A DNA stretch of 64,000 bases from Brachybacterium faecium DSM 4810 (GTDB lineage: Bacteria; Actinomycetota; Actinomycetes; Actinomycetales; Dermabacteraceae): assembly GCA_000023405.1 (NCBI GenBank), contig CP001643.1, positions 930,001 to 994,000 of the forward strand, given 5' to 3'. Position 1 is the first letter of the stretch; every line of letters starts with the position of its first letter. Shown piece after piece: positions 1 to 8,012 of this stretch. The notes beneath the pieces were generated by a model. That model was not told the origin of the DNA, did no database searches, and saw only the letters and a program-made list of their open reading frames with translations. Position numbers and translations under genes: made by a program.

Positions 1-585
1 GTAGGCCTCGAGGAAGACGACGGCCTCGCTGAGGGCCTGGATGTTGGCGGCGACGATGAGCTGGTTCGCGGCCTTGACGGTCTGGCCGGAGCCGGAGGGG
101 CCCACGTGCACGATCGTCTTCCCCACCCCCTCGAACACCTCGCGGGCGGCGTCGACGTCCGCCTTCTCGCCGCCGACCATGATCGACAGCGCCCCGGAGA
201 CCGCCCCGGCCTCGCCGCCGGAGACCGGCGCATCCAGAGGGCGCAGCCCGGCCTCGCGGGCCCGGTCGGCGAGCTGGACCGCGACGTCGGGGCGGATCGT
301 GGACGCGTCGATCCACAGGGCGCCCTCCGGCGCGTTCGCGAACACGCCGTCCTCACCGCCGACGACGGCTTCGACGTCGGGGGAGTCCGGGAGCATCGTG
401 AGGATGACCTCGGCCTCGCGCACGGCGTCGCGGACCGAGTCGGCGCCGGAACCTCCCGCCTCGACGAAGGCGTCGACCTTCCCGCGGGAACGGTTGTATC
501 CGGTGACCTCGTGGCCGGCGGCGACGAGGTTCTTGGCCATGGGCAGTCCCATGATGCCGAGTCCGATGACGGAAATGGTGGTCAT
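1..585 (-). CDS. glxR: 2-hydroxy-3-oxopropionate (tartronate semialdehyde) reductase, 3'-truncated by the window edge
   Basis: Only the first 195 residues are in the window; the family is about 295 residues, so the C-terminal helical domain is off the left edge. The enzyme reduces tartronate semialdehyde to D-glycerate with NAD(P)H in glyoxylate assimilation. Visible features are the dinucleotide-binding turn VIGLGIMG (residues 6-13), the substrate-binding DAPVSGG (118-124) and the catalytic-lysine region KAANQL (K171). The start is the ATG preceded by AAAGGACCCC. It lies 41 bp downstream of hyi on the same strand, the usual hyi-glxR order. The 3-hydroxyisobutyrate dehydrogenase family is broad, so the substrate assignment rests mainly on the hyi neighbour. 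Confidence 0.85.
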   Translation of the reverse strand, partial: MTTISVIGLGIMGLPMAKNLVAAGHEVTGYNRSRGKVDAFVEAGGSGADSVRDAVREAEVILTMLPDSPDVEAVVGGEDGVFANAPEGALWIDASTIRPDVAVQLADRAREAGLRPLDAPVSGGEAGAVSGALSIMVGGEKADVDAAREVFEGVGKTIVHVGPSGSGQTVKAANQLIVAANIQALSEAVVFLEAY

Positions 586-626
586 GAGGGGTCCTTTCGC
601 AAGGGGTGTGCAGAGGGGGCGGGGGA

Positions 627-1457
627 TCAGCCCGCGGTGACGGCGGGCTCGGCGAGCCAGTCGAAGGCGGTCGCGCGGTCCTGCTTGTACTCGAGGGCGA
701 CGTCGCCGCCGTACCCGAGAGCGCGAGAGCGCTCGATCCACTCGCGCAGGGGCAGGTCTCCGGTGCCGGGGGCGCCGCGGCCGGGGGCATCGGCGATCTG
801 GATGTGCCCGAACTCGGCGGCATGCTCCTCGATGACGGCTGCGACGTCGTCGCCGTTGACGGCGAGATGGTAGAAGTCCGCGAGCAGGCTGATGTTGTCG
901 GCTCCGGCCTCGCGCACCTTCGCGATGACGGCCAGGGCGTCGGCCGCGGTCTTCAGCGGGTACGACTCCGCCCCGGAGACCGGCTCGAGCAGGACGGTCC
1001 CGCCGATGCGGGCGAGCTCCTTCCCGGCGAGGGCGAGGTTGGCCAGCGCGGTCTCGTCCTGGGCCGCAGGGTCCTGGCCCTCGAGGCGCAGGCCGTACAG
1101 GGCGTTGAAGGCCCTGCAGCCGAGCCGCTCGCCGAGCGCGGCGACGACGGCGACGTTGTCGGCGAACTCCTTCTCGCGGCCGGGATGCGAGACGATCCCG
1201 CGCTCGCCGCCGGGCATGTCGCCGGCGAAGAGGTTCAGGCCCACGAGCTGCACGCCCGCTTCCTCGACCGACGCGACGAAGTCGTCGATCTCCTGCGGCG
1301 TGGGGGTGGGGCTGTCGAAGGGCCACCAGAATTCGATGCGCTCGAAGCCGGCGTCGCGGGCGGCCGTGGGGCGCTCCAGCACGGGCAGCTCGGTGAGCAG
1401 CGTCGAGCAGTTGAGGGCGACGTCGCGGGGCGAGGACGCGGGGCGAGGACGGGGCAT
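627..1457 (-). CDS. hyi: hydroxypyruvate isomerase
   Basis: 276-residue TIM-barrel protein of the AP-endonuclease-2 sugar isomerase family. It is expected to interconvert hydroxypyruvate and tartronate semialdehyde in the cytoplasm. Typical signatures are LNCSTLLTELP near the N-terminus, FNALYGLR and LLEPVSGAESYPL in the middle (metal-binding Glu), and ISLLADFYHLAVNGDD and GHIQIADAPGRGAPGTG towards the C-terminus. The ATG at 1457 is chosen because CGAAGGAGCAGTC precedes it; an upstream in-frame ATG adds 16 unlikely residues. It is the first gene before glxR. A three-half-site putative IclR operator sits 54 bp upstream (1511-1535). Glyoxylate carboligase, the usual partner, is not in the window. 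Confidence 0.88.
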   Translation of the reverse strand: MPRPRPASSPRDVALNCSTLLTELPVLERPTAARDAGFERIEFWWPFDSPTPTPQEIDDFVASVEEAGVQLVGLNLFAGDMPGGERGIVSHPGREKEFADNVAVVAALGERLGCRAFNALYGLRLEGQDPAAQDETALANLALAGKELARIGGTVLLEPVSGAESYPLKTAADALAVIAKVREAGADNISLLADFYHLAVNGDDVAAVIEEHAAEFGHIQIADAPGRGAPGTGDLPLREWIERSRALGYGGDVALEYKQDRATAFDWLAEPAVTAG

Positions 1458-1510
1458 GACTGCTCCTTCGAAGTCGTCGGGTGGGACGCCAAGGATTGTT
1501 CTCAAGATGC

Positions 1511-1535
1511 GGAAGAATCTTTCCTTGGTGCGGAA
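1511..1535 (+). promoter_or_regulatory. putative IclR-family operator, site A (upstream of hyi)
   Basis: The sequence reads GGAA-gaatct-TTCC-ttggtgc-GGAA, i.e. GGAA-N6-TTCC-N7-GGAA. The two GGAA blocks are 21 bp apart, two helical turns. The same spacing occurs at 7070, 14660 (opposite strand) and 15566. Binding by the IclR-family protein at 7209-7982 is inferred. Confidence 0.6.
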
Positions 1536-1587
1536 AGACTACGGGGTGTGCGCGGTGTCGTCAACCGCCGTGGACTGCCGTGGACCG

Positions 1588-1625
1588 CCGATCCCCGGCC
1601 GCTGCGCTCAGCGGCCGGGGATCGG
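1588..1625. terminator. hairpin terminator after the malic enzyme - ureidoglycine aminohydrolase operon
   Basis: A perfect 17-bp GC-rich stem (1588-1604 with 1609-1625) closes a CGCT tetraloop. It lies 16 bp past the stop codon of the gene ending at 1641. There is no T tract on either side. Confidence 0.75.
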
Positions 1626-1640
1626 CGGGGCGTGCCGGGC

Positions 1641-2483
1641 TCAGCCCGGGAACGGCATGTGCCGGTGCATGTCCTTGTACAGGAGGTAGCGGAACCGACC
1701 GGGCCCGCCGGCGTAGCACGCCTGGGGGCAGAACGCCCGCAGCCACATGAAGTCGCCGGCCTCCACCTCGACCCAGTCCTGGTTCAGCCGGTACACGGCC
1801 TTGCCCTCGAGCACGTACAGGCCGTGCTCCATGACATGGGTCTCCGCGAACGGGATCGAGCCGCCCGGCTCGAAGGAGACCACGGTGACGTGCATGTCGT
1901 GGCGGACGTCGTCGGGGTCCACGAAACGGGTCGTGGCCCAGGCGCCGTCGGTGTCCGGCATCGGGGTGGGGTCGATGTCCTTCTCGTTCGTCACCACCGC
2001 GGGGGGCGCGTCGATGCCCTCGACCCGCTGGTACCGCTTGCGGATCCACTGCCAGGTGGCGTTCTCGCCGCCGGTGCTCCGCACCGACCACGCGGACCGC
2101 GGGGGGATGTAGGCGAAGCCGCCCGGCTCGAGGAGGTGCGCGGTCCCGTCGATCACGACGGTCAGCTCCCCGGACATGACGAACAGGGCGCTCTCCGCCT
2201 CCGGATCGGTGTCGGGCCGGTCGCTGCCCCCGCCCGGGGCGACCTCCATCAGGTACTGCGAGAAGGTCTCGGCGAAACCGCTGAGCGGGCGCGCGAGCAC
2301 CCAGAGGCGGGTCTCGTCCCAGAAGGGGAGACGGCTGGTGACGATGTCCCGCAGGGTCCCGCGGGGGATCACGGCGTAGGACTCGGTGAACATCGCCCTG
2401 TCCGTGAGCAGATCCGTCTGCGGGGGGAGCCCGCCGGGCGGGAGCTGGTAGGTGGGCGTGCGGTCGGGGGCGGGCGGCGTCAT
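1641..2483 (-). CDS. (S)-ureidoglycine aminohydrolase (bicupin)
   Basis: 280-residue bicupin related to E. coli AllE/YlbA and plant UGlyAH. These enzymes release ammonia from (S)-ureidoglycine, giving (S)-ureidoglycolate in allantoin breakdown. The N-terminal cupin contains ALFVMSGELTVVIDG and EPGGFAYIPP. The C-terminal cupin contains FEPGGSIPFAETHVMEHGLY, with the metal-ligand Glu, His and Gln/His pattern, then LEGKAVYRL and EAGDFMWLRAFCPQ. The start at 2483 follows CCAGGAGGATCGCGCTC and overlaps the upstream stop by 4 bp (ATGA), so the two genes are translationally coupled. It is the last gene of the operon and is followed by a strong hairpin. Confidence 0.88.
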   Translation of the reverse strand: MTPPAPDRTPTYQLPPGGLPPQTDLLTDRAMFTESYAVIPRGTLRDIVTSRLPFWDETRLWVLARPLSGFAETFSQYLMEVAPGGGSDRPDTDPEAESALFVMSGELTVVIDGTAHLLEPGGFAYIPPRSAWSVRSTGGENATWQWIRKRYQRVEGIDAPPAVVTNEKDIDPTPMPDTDGAWATTRFVDPDDVRHDMHVTVVSFEPGGSIPFAETHVMEHGLYVLEGKAVYRLNQDWVEVEAGDFMWLRAFCPQACYAGGPGRFRYLLYKDMHRHMPFPG

Positions 2484-3865
2484 GAGCGCGATCCTCCTGG
2501 GGCGGCGAGAACGGGCGATGCCGGGGCGGGGGCCGCAGCACGGGGATGGGCCAGGGCGGACAGCGCCGAGGCGTCGAGGCCCGAGGCGCCCAGCAGGAGG
2601 TCCTCGTGGATCGCTCCGCACCGAACCCCGCGATGCACGAACCGGGCGAGGGCCCGGGCCGTCGCGGGCTCGTCCATCACCTCCGAGGAGAGGCCCTCGA
2701 CGTAGTTGCGCAGGCGCTCGGCTGCGGCCTCGAAACCGCCCACGTAGAACAGGTAGGTCGCCAGGAACCTCGTGGGCAGCTGCGCCGGATGCAGATCCCA
2801 TCCCTGGTAGTAGCCGCGCTCGAGGGAGCGACGGACCAGGCGGGCGTGGAGCTCCCAGGCCTTGCGGCGCTGAGCGGCATCGCCGAGGGGCAGGATGTTC
2901 GTCGACCCGTCCGAGAGCCGCACCCCGGTGCCGGCGACGGCGACCTGCATCACCGCCTTGGCGTGATCCGCCGCGGGGTGCTCCATGGACTGCTGCTCAG
3001 CGGGGATCTGCAGGCTGTCCGAGTAGTCGTAGGTGCCGTAATGGAGCGCCTCGACCCGACCGCCGGTGCGGTGGATGACGTCGCCGAGGGGCGAGCGGCC
3101 GTCCGCGCCGAAGATCAGGGGAGCCGTCTCCATCTGCACCTCGAAGCGCAGCCGGCCCGACGCCAGGCCGAGCTGCTGCTCGAGCTGCTCGCACGCGCTG
3201 ACCATGACCTGCACCTGCGCGAGGGTGCTGACCTTGGGCAGGGTGAGCACGAGGCCCGGGGGCAGCCCGTCGGTGCTGATGCCGGCCTCCGCGAGCCCTC
3301 CCCCGCGCACGAGGGTGCTCACGAAGAGGTCGAGGGTGCGCAGGGCACGTGCCCGGGTGGGGGCCTCGAGGCTCTTGAAGCGGATGCCGAGGAACGGCGG
3401 CGCGGTGCCCGCGATCACGGCGCGGGCGACGGCCCGTGCGGCGGCGACCGCCTGGCTGTCCTCCTCCGTGTCGGGGCGATCCCCGAAGCCGTCCTCGAAG
3501 TCGATCCGGAGATCCTCGATCGGCTCGGTGAGGAGCTTGCGCTCGACCGCCTGGACGACGGTGCCGAGGATCTGCGGGTCCGTGCCCGGGGGCGCGATGC
3601 GCCGGGCGAGCTCGTCCAGGCCGTCCTCGGCGACGGCCGCGAGGGCCCGCTCACCCCACGCCCGGGGGAGGTCCGGGGTGAAGTCGTCCGCGGGGACGTA
3701 CACGGTGTGCACCGGCTGCCGGGTCCCCGGATCACCCGGATAGCTCGTGGCGAGGAGCTCGTCGGTCGCGGCGAGCTGCTCGTCGGCGGAACGCAGGAAG
3801 TCCTCGGACAGCACCCCGCCGGTGGTGCAGGAGCAGTCCTCCTCGGGAAGGGAAGCGCTGGTCAT
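2480..3865 (-). CDS. DUF6986-type aldolase/citrate-lyase-like protein of purine catabolism clusters
   Basis: 461 residues, resembling the HpcH/HpaI aldolase / citrate lyase beta barrel superfamily and the group labelled DUF6986, whose reaction I do not know. Acidic and metal-binding-like segments are visible: LRIDFEDGFGDRPDTEED (about residues 110-130) and LRFEVQMETAPLIFGADG (about 235-255), then VEALHYGTYDYSD. It starts 4 bp inside the end of malate synthase and ends 4 bp inside the start of ureidoglycine aminohydrolase (ATGA overlaps on both sides). This ties its expression tightly to glyoxylate and ureidoglycine metabolism. A cysteine-containing N-terminal tail (EEDCSCTTGG) precedes the barrel. 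A role as a lyase acting on a ureido or glyoxylate-derived acid is inference only. Confidence 0.75.
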   Translation of the reverse strand: MTSASLPEEDCSCTTGGVLSEDFLRSADEQLAATDELLATSYPGDPGTRQPVHTVYVPADDFTPDLPRAWGERALAAVAEDGLDELARRIAPPGTDPQILGTVVQAVERKLLTEPIEDLRIDFEDGFGDRPDTEEDSQAVAAARAVARAVIAGTAPPFLGIRFKSLEAPTRARALRTLDLFVSTLVRGGGLAEAGISTDGLPPGLVLTLPKVSTLAQVQVMVSACEQLEQQLGLASGRLRFEVQMETAPLIFGADGRSPLGDVIHRTGGRVEALHYGTYDYSDSLQIPAEQQSMEHPAADHAKAVMQVAVAGTGVRLSDGSTNILPLGDAAQRRKAWELHARLVRRSLERGYYQGWDLHPAQLPTRFLATYLFYVGGFEAAAERLRNYVEGLSSEVMDEPATARALARFVHRGVRCGAIHEDLLLGASGLDASALSALAHPRAAAPAPASPVLAAPGGSRS

Positions 3866-5493
3866 CGGGCCTCCATGAACTCGTAGGCGGGCAGGGTCAG
3901 GAAGTCCTGGTACTCCTCGTCCAGCACGAGACGGGTCACCAGCTCGATCGCCGGCTCGATGTGCGCGGCGAGCTCCTCGATCCCGCCGAGCTCCCGGCGG
4001 ATCGTCTCGCTCTGCGCCGCGATGGCCTCCTCGACGAGCTCGCGGGTCGCGGTGTTCCCGGTGTCCCGGTAGACGACGCCGTTGTGGATCTGCTGCCAGA
4101 CCTGCGAGCGCGAGATCTCGGCGGTGGCCGCGTCCTCCATGAGGTTGTTGATCGCCACCGCTCCGTTGCCCGAGAGCCACACCGCGACGTAGCGGAAGGC
4201 GACGTAGAGGTTCAGGTGCAGCTCCTTCTCGGTCCGCACCTCTCCCGCGCTCGCGACGTCGAGCAGCTGATCGGCGGTGACCTCGACGTCCTCGCGGGTG
4301 CGGTCGATCTGGTGGGGTCGCTCGCCGAGCACGCCGTCGAACACCTCTCGGCAGATCTCGACGAGGTCGGGGTGGGCCACCCACGATCCGTCGAAGCCGT
4401 CCCGGGCCTCGCGGGTCTTGTCCTGGCGGACGCTCTCGAAGGCCGCGGCGGTGACCTCCGGCTCGCGGCGGTTGGGGATGAACGCGGCCATGCCTCCCAT
4501 GGCGACCGCGCCGCGACGGTGGCACGTGCGCACGAGCAGGTCCGTGTAGGCCCGCATGAGCGGGGCGGTCATCGTGACGGTCGAGCGGTCGGCGAGCTGG
4601 AACCTCTCCCCGGCATCGCGGAACGTCTTGATGATGCTGAAGAGGTAGTCCCAGCGGCCCGCGTTCAGGCCGGAGGCGTGCTCGCGCAGCTCGTAGAGGA
4701 TCTCCTCCATCTCGAAGGCGGCGGGGATGGTCTCGATGAGGACGGTGGCCCGGACGGTGCCGTGCGCGATCCCGAGGCGCTCCTCGGCGTAGGTGAACAC
4801 CTCGTTCCAGAGCTTCGCCTCGAGGTGGGACTCGAGCTTGGGCAGGTAGTAGTACGGGCCGCGGTCCTTCTCGGACAGCGCGGCGGCGGTGTGGAAGAAG
4901 TGCAGGCCGAAGTCGACCAGGGAGGCGGAGGCGGGTGCTCCGTCGATGCGCACGTTGTGCTCGGGCAGGTGCAGCCCGCGCGGGCGGGCGACGACCACGG
5001 CGGACGGCTCGTCCTCGCGCAGGCGGTACTGCTTCCCCTCCGGGGAGGTGAAGGCGAGCGTCCCGTGCGCGGCGTCGCGGAGGTTCAGGATGCCGCCGAC
5101 CTGGTTGAGCCAGGTCGGGCTCGAGGCGTCCTCGAGGTCCGCGAGCCAGACCTTCGCCCCGGAGTTCAGGGCGTTGATCGCCATCTTCGCGGGCATGGCC
5201 GGGCCGGTGATCTCGACGCGGCGGTCCCGGAGGGCGGGCGGCGCCTCGGGGACCGACCAGCTCTCGTCCTCGCGGATCGAGCGGGTCGACTCCAGGAAGT
5301 CGAGTCGGCCGCGCTCCGCGGCCTCGCGGCGCTTCTCGGTGCGCTGGGCGAGGAGCTCGAGGCGCCGCGCGTCGAAGCGGCGGTGCAGCTCGGCGACGAA
5401 GTCCAGCGCCTCGGCGCTGAGGATCTCCTCGGCCTGCGCGAGGCCCTCCGGTCTGGTGGCCTCGACGGCCGAGGGGGTGGTGATGGTGCTCAT
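3862..5493 (-). CDS. aceB: malate synthase A
   Basis: 543 residues, normal length for malate synthase A. It condenses glyoxylate with acetyl-CoA to malate. Recognisable elements are RVEITGPAMPAKMAINALN, KVWLADLEDASSPTW (metal/glyoxylate site), the family signature around KLESHLEAKLWNEVF, VLIETIPAAFEMEEILYE, and GLNAGRWDYLFSIIK. The catalytic-Asp region NNLMEDAATAEISRSQVW is near the C-terminus. In this operon the likely role is use of glyoxylate from ureidoglycolate rather than a classical glyoxylate shunt, since no isocitrate lyase is present. It lies 69 bp downstream of the malic enzyme gene and overlaps the next gene by 4 bp. Confidence 0.95.
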   Translation of the reverse strand: MSTITTPSAVEATRPEGLAQAEEILSAEALDFVAELHRRFDARRLELLAQRTEKRREAAERGRLDFLESTRSIREDESWSVPEAPPALRDRRVEITGPAMPAKMAINALNSGAKVWLADLEDASSPTWLNQVGGILNLRDAAHGTLAFTSPEGKQYRLREDEPSAVVVARPRGLHLPEHNVRIDGAPASASLVDFGLHFFHTAAALSEKDRGPYYYLPKLESHLEAKLWNEVFTYAEERLGIAHGTVRATVLIETIPAAFEMEEILYELREHASGLNAGRWDYLFSIIKTFRDAGERFQLADRSTVTMTAPLMRAYTDLLVRTCHRRGAVAMGGMAAFIPNRREPEVTAAAFESVRQDKTREARDGFDGSWVAHPDLVEICREVFDGVLGERPHQIDRTREDVEVTADQLLDVASAGEVRTEKELHLNLYVAFRYVAVWLSGNGAVAINNLMEDAATAEISRSQVWQQIHNGVVYRDTGNTATRELVEEAIAAQSETIRRELGGIEELAAHIEPAIELVTRLVLDEEYQDFLTLPAYEFMEAR

Positions 5494-5562
5494 GGTGTCT
5501 CCGTTCTCGGGGCGCCCGGTCGTGCCGGGCGATGGGGCGTGATCGGTCCCGCGCCGCGCCGC

Positions 5563-6987
5563 TCAGGCGCCGATCTCGGCGAGGGCGTGCTCGGGCTCCT
5601 GCGAGGTGACCTGGATGCTGCCCCGCACGGCGTCGGCGACGGCCGGGGAGACCGCCGCGTCGAAGACGCTGGGGATGATGTAGCTCGCGTTGAGCTCGCT
5701 CTCGCGCACGCAGCCGGCGATCGCGCTCGCCGCGGCGACGAGCATCTCGGTGCGGATCTCGGCCGCGCCCGCGTCGAGCAGCCCGCGGAACAGGCCCGGG
5801 AAGGCGAGGACGTTGTTGATCTGGTTGGGGAAGTCTGAGCGGCCGGTCGCGACCACGGCGGCGTGGCGCGAGGCGGCCACGGGATCGACCTCGGGGGTCG
5901 GGTTCGCCATCGCGAAGACGATCGCCTCGGGAGCCATCGCGGCGATGTCCTCCTCCTCGAGGATGTCCGGCCCGGAGACGCCGATGAAGACGTCCGCGTC
6001 GACCATCGCCTCCTTGAGGGTCCCGGAGAAGCCGTCGGCATTGGTGTTCTCCGCGATCCACCGCCGGTGCTCGTCGGCGAGGTCCCGGCCTCGGTGGATC
6101 GCGCCCTGGCGATCGCACGCGACGATCTTCCCGGCCCCCTCGTGGTGGAGGAGCTGGATGATCGCGTGCCCGGCGGCACCGACGCCGGAGACCACCACGC
6201 GGACGTCCGCGATGTCCTTGCCGACCACACGCAGCGCGTTGTAGAGGGCGGCCAGGGCGACGATCGCGGTGCCGTGCTGGTCGTCGTGGAAGACGGGGAT
6301 GTCCAGCTCCTCCTGGAGCCGGGCGAGGATCTCGAAGCAGCGGGGAGCGGCGATGTCCTCGAGGTTGATGCCGCCGTAGACGGGCGCGATCGCCTTGACG
6401 ATCTCGATGATCTGCTCGGTGTCGGTCGTGTCGAGGCAGACGGGCCATGCATCGACGTCCGCGAAGGATTTGAACAGGGCGGCCTTGCCCTCCATGACCG
6501 GGAGCGCTGCGGCCGGGCCGATGTCGCCGAGCCCGAGGACGGCGGTCCCGTCGGTCACGACGGCGACGGTGTTGCGCTTGATGGTCAGGCGGCGGGCGTC
6601 GGCGGGGTTGTCGTGGATCGCCATGCACACCCGCGCCACCCCCGGGGTGTAGGCGCGGGAGAGGTCGTCACGGTTGCGCAGGGAGACCCGCGGGGTGACC
6701 TCGATCTTGCCCCCGAGATGGATGAGGAAGGTGCGGTCGGAGACCTTGTGGACCTCGAGGCCGTCCTGGGACTCGAGCGAGGAGATCAGACGGTCCCGGT
6801 GGGCGTCGTCGCCCACGTTGCAGCTGACGTCGACGATCAGCATCTCGGGAGTCGACTCGACGACGTCGAGAGCCGTGACGATCGCGCCGACCGCGGCCAC
6901 GCTCGAGGCGATGGTGCTGGTCGCGTCCGTGGTGCTGGGCACCTGTACACGTAGGATCAATGAGTGTCCGGGGCTGGGGGCGGCCAT
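5563..6987 (-). CDS. NAD(P)-dependent malic enzyme with N-terminal ACT domain
   Basis: 474 residues; oxidatively decarboxylates malate to pyruvate. Residues about 8-85 form an ACT-like regulatory domain ([10 protein letters not shown]...[12 protein letters not shown]), as in many bacterial malic enzymes. The catalytic part follows: [51 protein letters not shown] (catalytic Lys) and [13 protein letters not shown] (metal-binding Asp pair). The Rossmann segment is [13 protein letters not shown]. The start follows CCCAGGAGGACCAGAC. It is the first gene of the leftward malate synthase operon and is divergent from the IclR regulator, with site B between them. With malate synthase it converts glyoxylate plus acetyl-CoA to pyruvate. 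Confidence 0.93.
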   Translation of the reverse strand: MAAPSPGHSLILRVQVPSTTDATSTIASSVAAVGAIVTALDVVESTPEMLIVDVSCNVGDDAHRDRLISSLESQDGLEVHKVSDRTFLIHLGGKIEVTPRVSLRNRDDLSRAYTPGVARVCMAIHDNPADARRLTIKRNTVAVVTDGTAVLGLGDIGPAAALPVMEGKAALFKSFADVDAWPVCLDTTDTEQIIEIVKAIAPVYGGINLEDIAAPRCFEILARLQEELDIPVFHDDQHGTAIVALAALYNALRVVGKDIADVRVVVSGVGAAGHAIIQLLHHEGAGKIVACDRQGAIHRGRDLADEHRRWIAENTNADGFSGTLKEAMVDADVFIGVSGPDILEEEDIAAMAPEAIVFAMANPTPEVDPVAASRHAAVVATGRSDFPNQINNVLAFPGLFRGLLDAGAAEIRTEMLVAAASAIAGCVRESELNASYIIPSVFDAAVSPAVADAVRGSIQVTSQEPEHALAEIGA

Positions 6988-7069
6988 GTCTGGTCCTCCT
7001 GGGAGTGAAGAGTCGTCCGGTCGCTCTCCGCGGCGGTGCCCGGTGGGCCCTCCGCCGGAGGCTGGTTGT

Positions 7070-7094
7070 GGAAGTTTTATTCCGCATGATGGAT
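7070..7094 (+). promoter_or_regulatory. putative IclR-family operator, site B (malic enzyme / iclR intergenic)
   Basis: GGAA-gtttta-TTCC-gcatgat-GGAT, the same N6/N7 three-half-site layout as sites A and C with one change in the last half-site. It sits between divergent genes, 82 bp upstream of malic enzyme and 114 bp upstream of the regulator, a position suited to autoregulation and control of the operon. Confidence 0.6.
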
Positions 7095-7208
7095 AGTATG
7101 GTCGTCGAGGGGCGAACGCAAGAGCGACATCCTCCGGCGCATCACTCTCACTACAATCGAGTCGACCTCCCCGGGTCGACGAACGGCACGAACGAGGAGA
7201 CGCAGTAC

Positions 7209-7982
7209 ATGGCGGCCAAGCAGGGAACAGGCGCAGTGCAGTCGGTGGAGCGGGTCTTCCACCTGCTCGAGGTGGTCGCCGAGGCGGATCGGGAGATGTC
7301 CCTCAGCGAGCTCTCCCAGGCGGTCGAGCTGCCGCTGCCCACCATCCACCGCCTGCTGCGCACCCTCGTGGGGCCCGGCTACATCCGCCAGCTTCCCAAC
7401 CGCACGTACGTCCTGGGACCTCGGCTGATCTGGCTCGGCGAGGCGGCCACGCGCCAGCTCGGGCCGACGGGACGTCCCTTCCTCCAGCACCTCGCGGACG
7501 AGCTCGGGGAGTCGGCGAACATGGCTGCGCTCGACGGGCAGATGATCGTCTACGTCGGCCAGGTGCAGTCGAACCGCTCGATGCGCATGTTCACCGAGGT
7601 GGGCCGCCGCGCCTTCCCGCACGCCACCGGTGTGGGGAAGGCGCTGCTGGCCACGCTGCCCAACGCGGAGGTCGAGAAGATCGTGCGCGGCACCGGCATG
7701 CCGCAGCCGACGTCGAAGAGTGCCGCGTCGCTCGAGGAGCTCTTCGAGCGCCTGGACGTGGTGCGCGAGCAGGGATTCGCTATCGACGACGAGGAGCAGG
7801 AGCTCGGCGTGCGCTGCTACGCCATGGCCGTGCCCGGGGAGCGGTCCCGGATCGCGATCTCCGTGTCCGGCCCGTCCTCCCGCGTGGACGCGGACTTCGG
7901 CGAGCGCGCCGTGCCGCTGCTCCGCGAGGTCGCGCAGCAGGTGGCCGAGGAGATGGACCTGGTCCCGGGTCGGGAGAGCTGA
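7209..7982 (+). CDS. IclR-family transcriptional regulator, likely of urate/allantoin-glyoxylate genes
   Basis: 257 residues. The N-terminal winged helix-turn-helix spans about residues 8-70 (SVERVFHLLEVVAE, LSELSQAVELPLPTIHRLLR). The IclR effector domain runs from about 80 to 250 (FPHATGVGKALLATLP, GFAIDDEEQELGVRCYAMAV). The ATG at 7209 is chosen because the family begins just before the HTH and GAGGAGACGCAGTAC precedes it; the longer upstream reading frame has no family match. Family members such as AllR control allantoin and glyoxylate genes. The effector here is unknown; glyoxylate or an allantoin-derived compound is inference. Its putative operators are at 1511, 7070, 14660 and 15566. 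Confidence 0.88.
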   Translation: MAAKQGTGAVQSVERVFHLLEVVAEADREMSLSELSQAVELPLPTIHRLLRTLVGPGYIRQLPNRTYVLGPRLIWLGEAATRQLGPTGRPFLQHLADELGESANMAALDGQMIVYVGQVQSNRSMRMFTEVGRRAFPHATGVGKALLATLPNAEVEKIVRGTGMPQPTSKSAASLEELFERLDVVREQGFAIDDEEQELGVRCYAMAVPGERSRIAISVSGPSSRVDADFGERAVPLLREVAQQVAEEMDLVPGRES

Positions 7983-8012
7983 CGAGCCCGACGCCGCCGT
8001 CGCCATCCGCCC

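Noticed and set aside
606-2705. A 699-residue plus-strand open frame
   Set aside because: It is antisense to hyi and ureidoglycine aminohydrolase, both with clear family motifs and ribosome binding sites; the composition is typical of a high-GC shadow.
2480-6628. A single 1382-residue minus-strand open frame
   Set aside because: Only its last 461 codons (2480-3865) resemble a real protein. The rest is an Arg/Pro-rich shadow of malate synthase and malic enzyme read in another frame.
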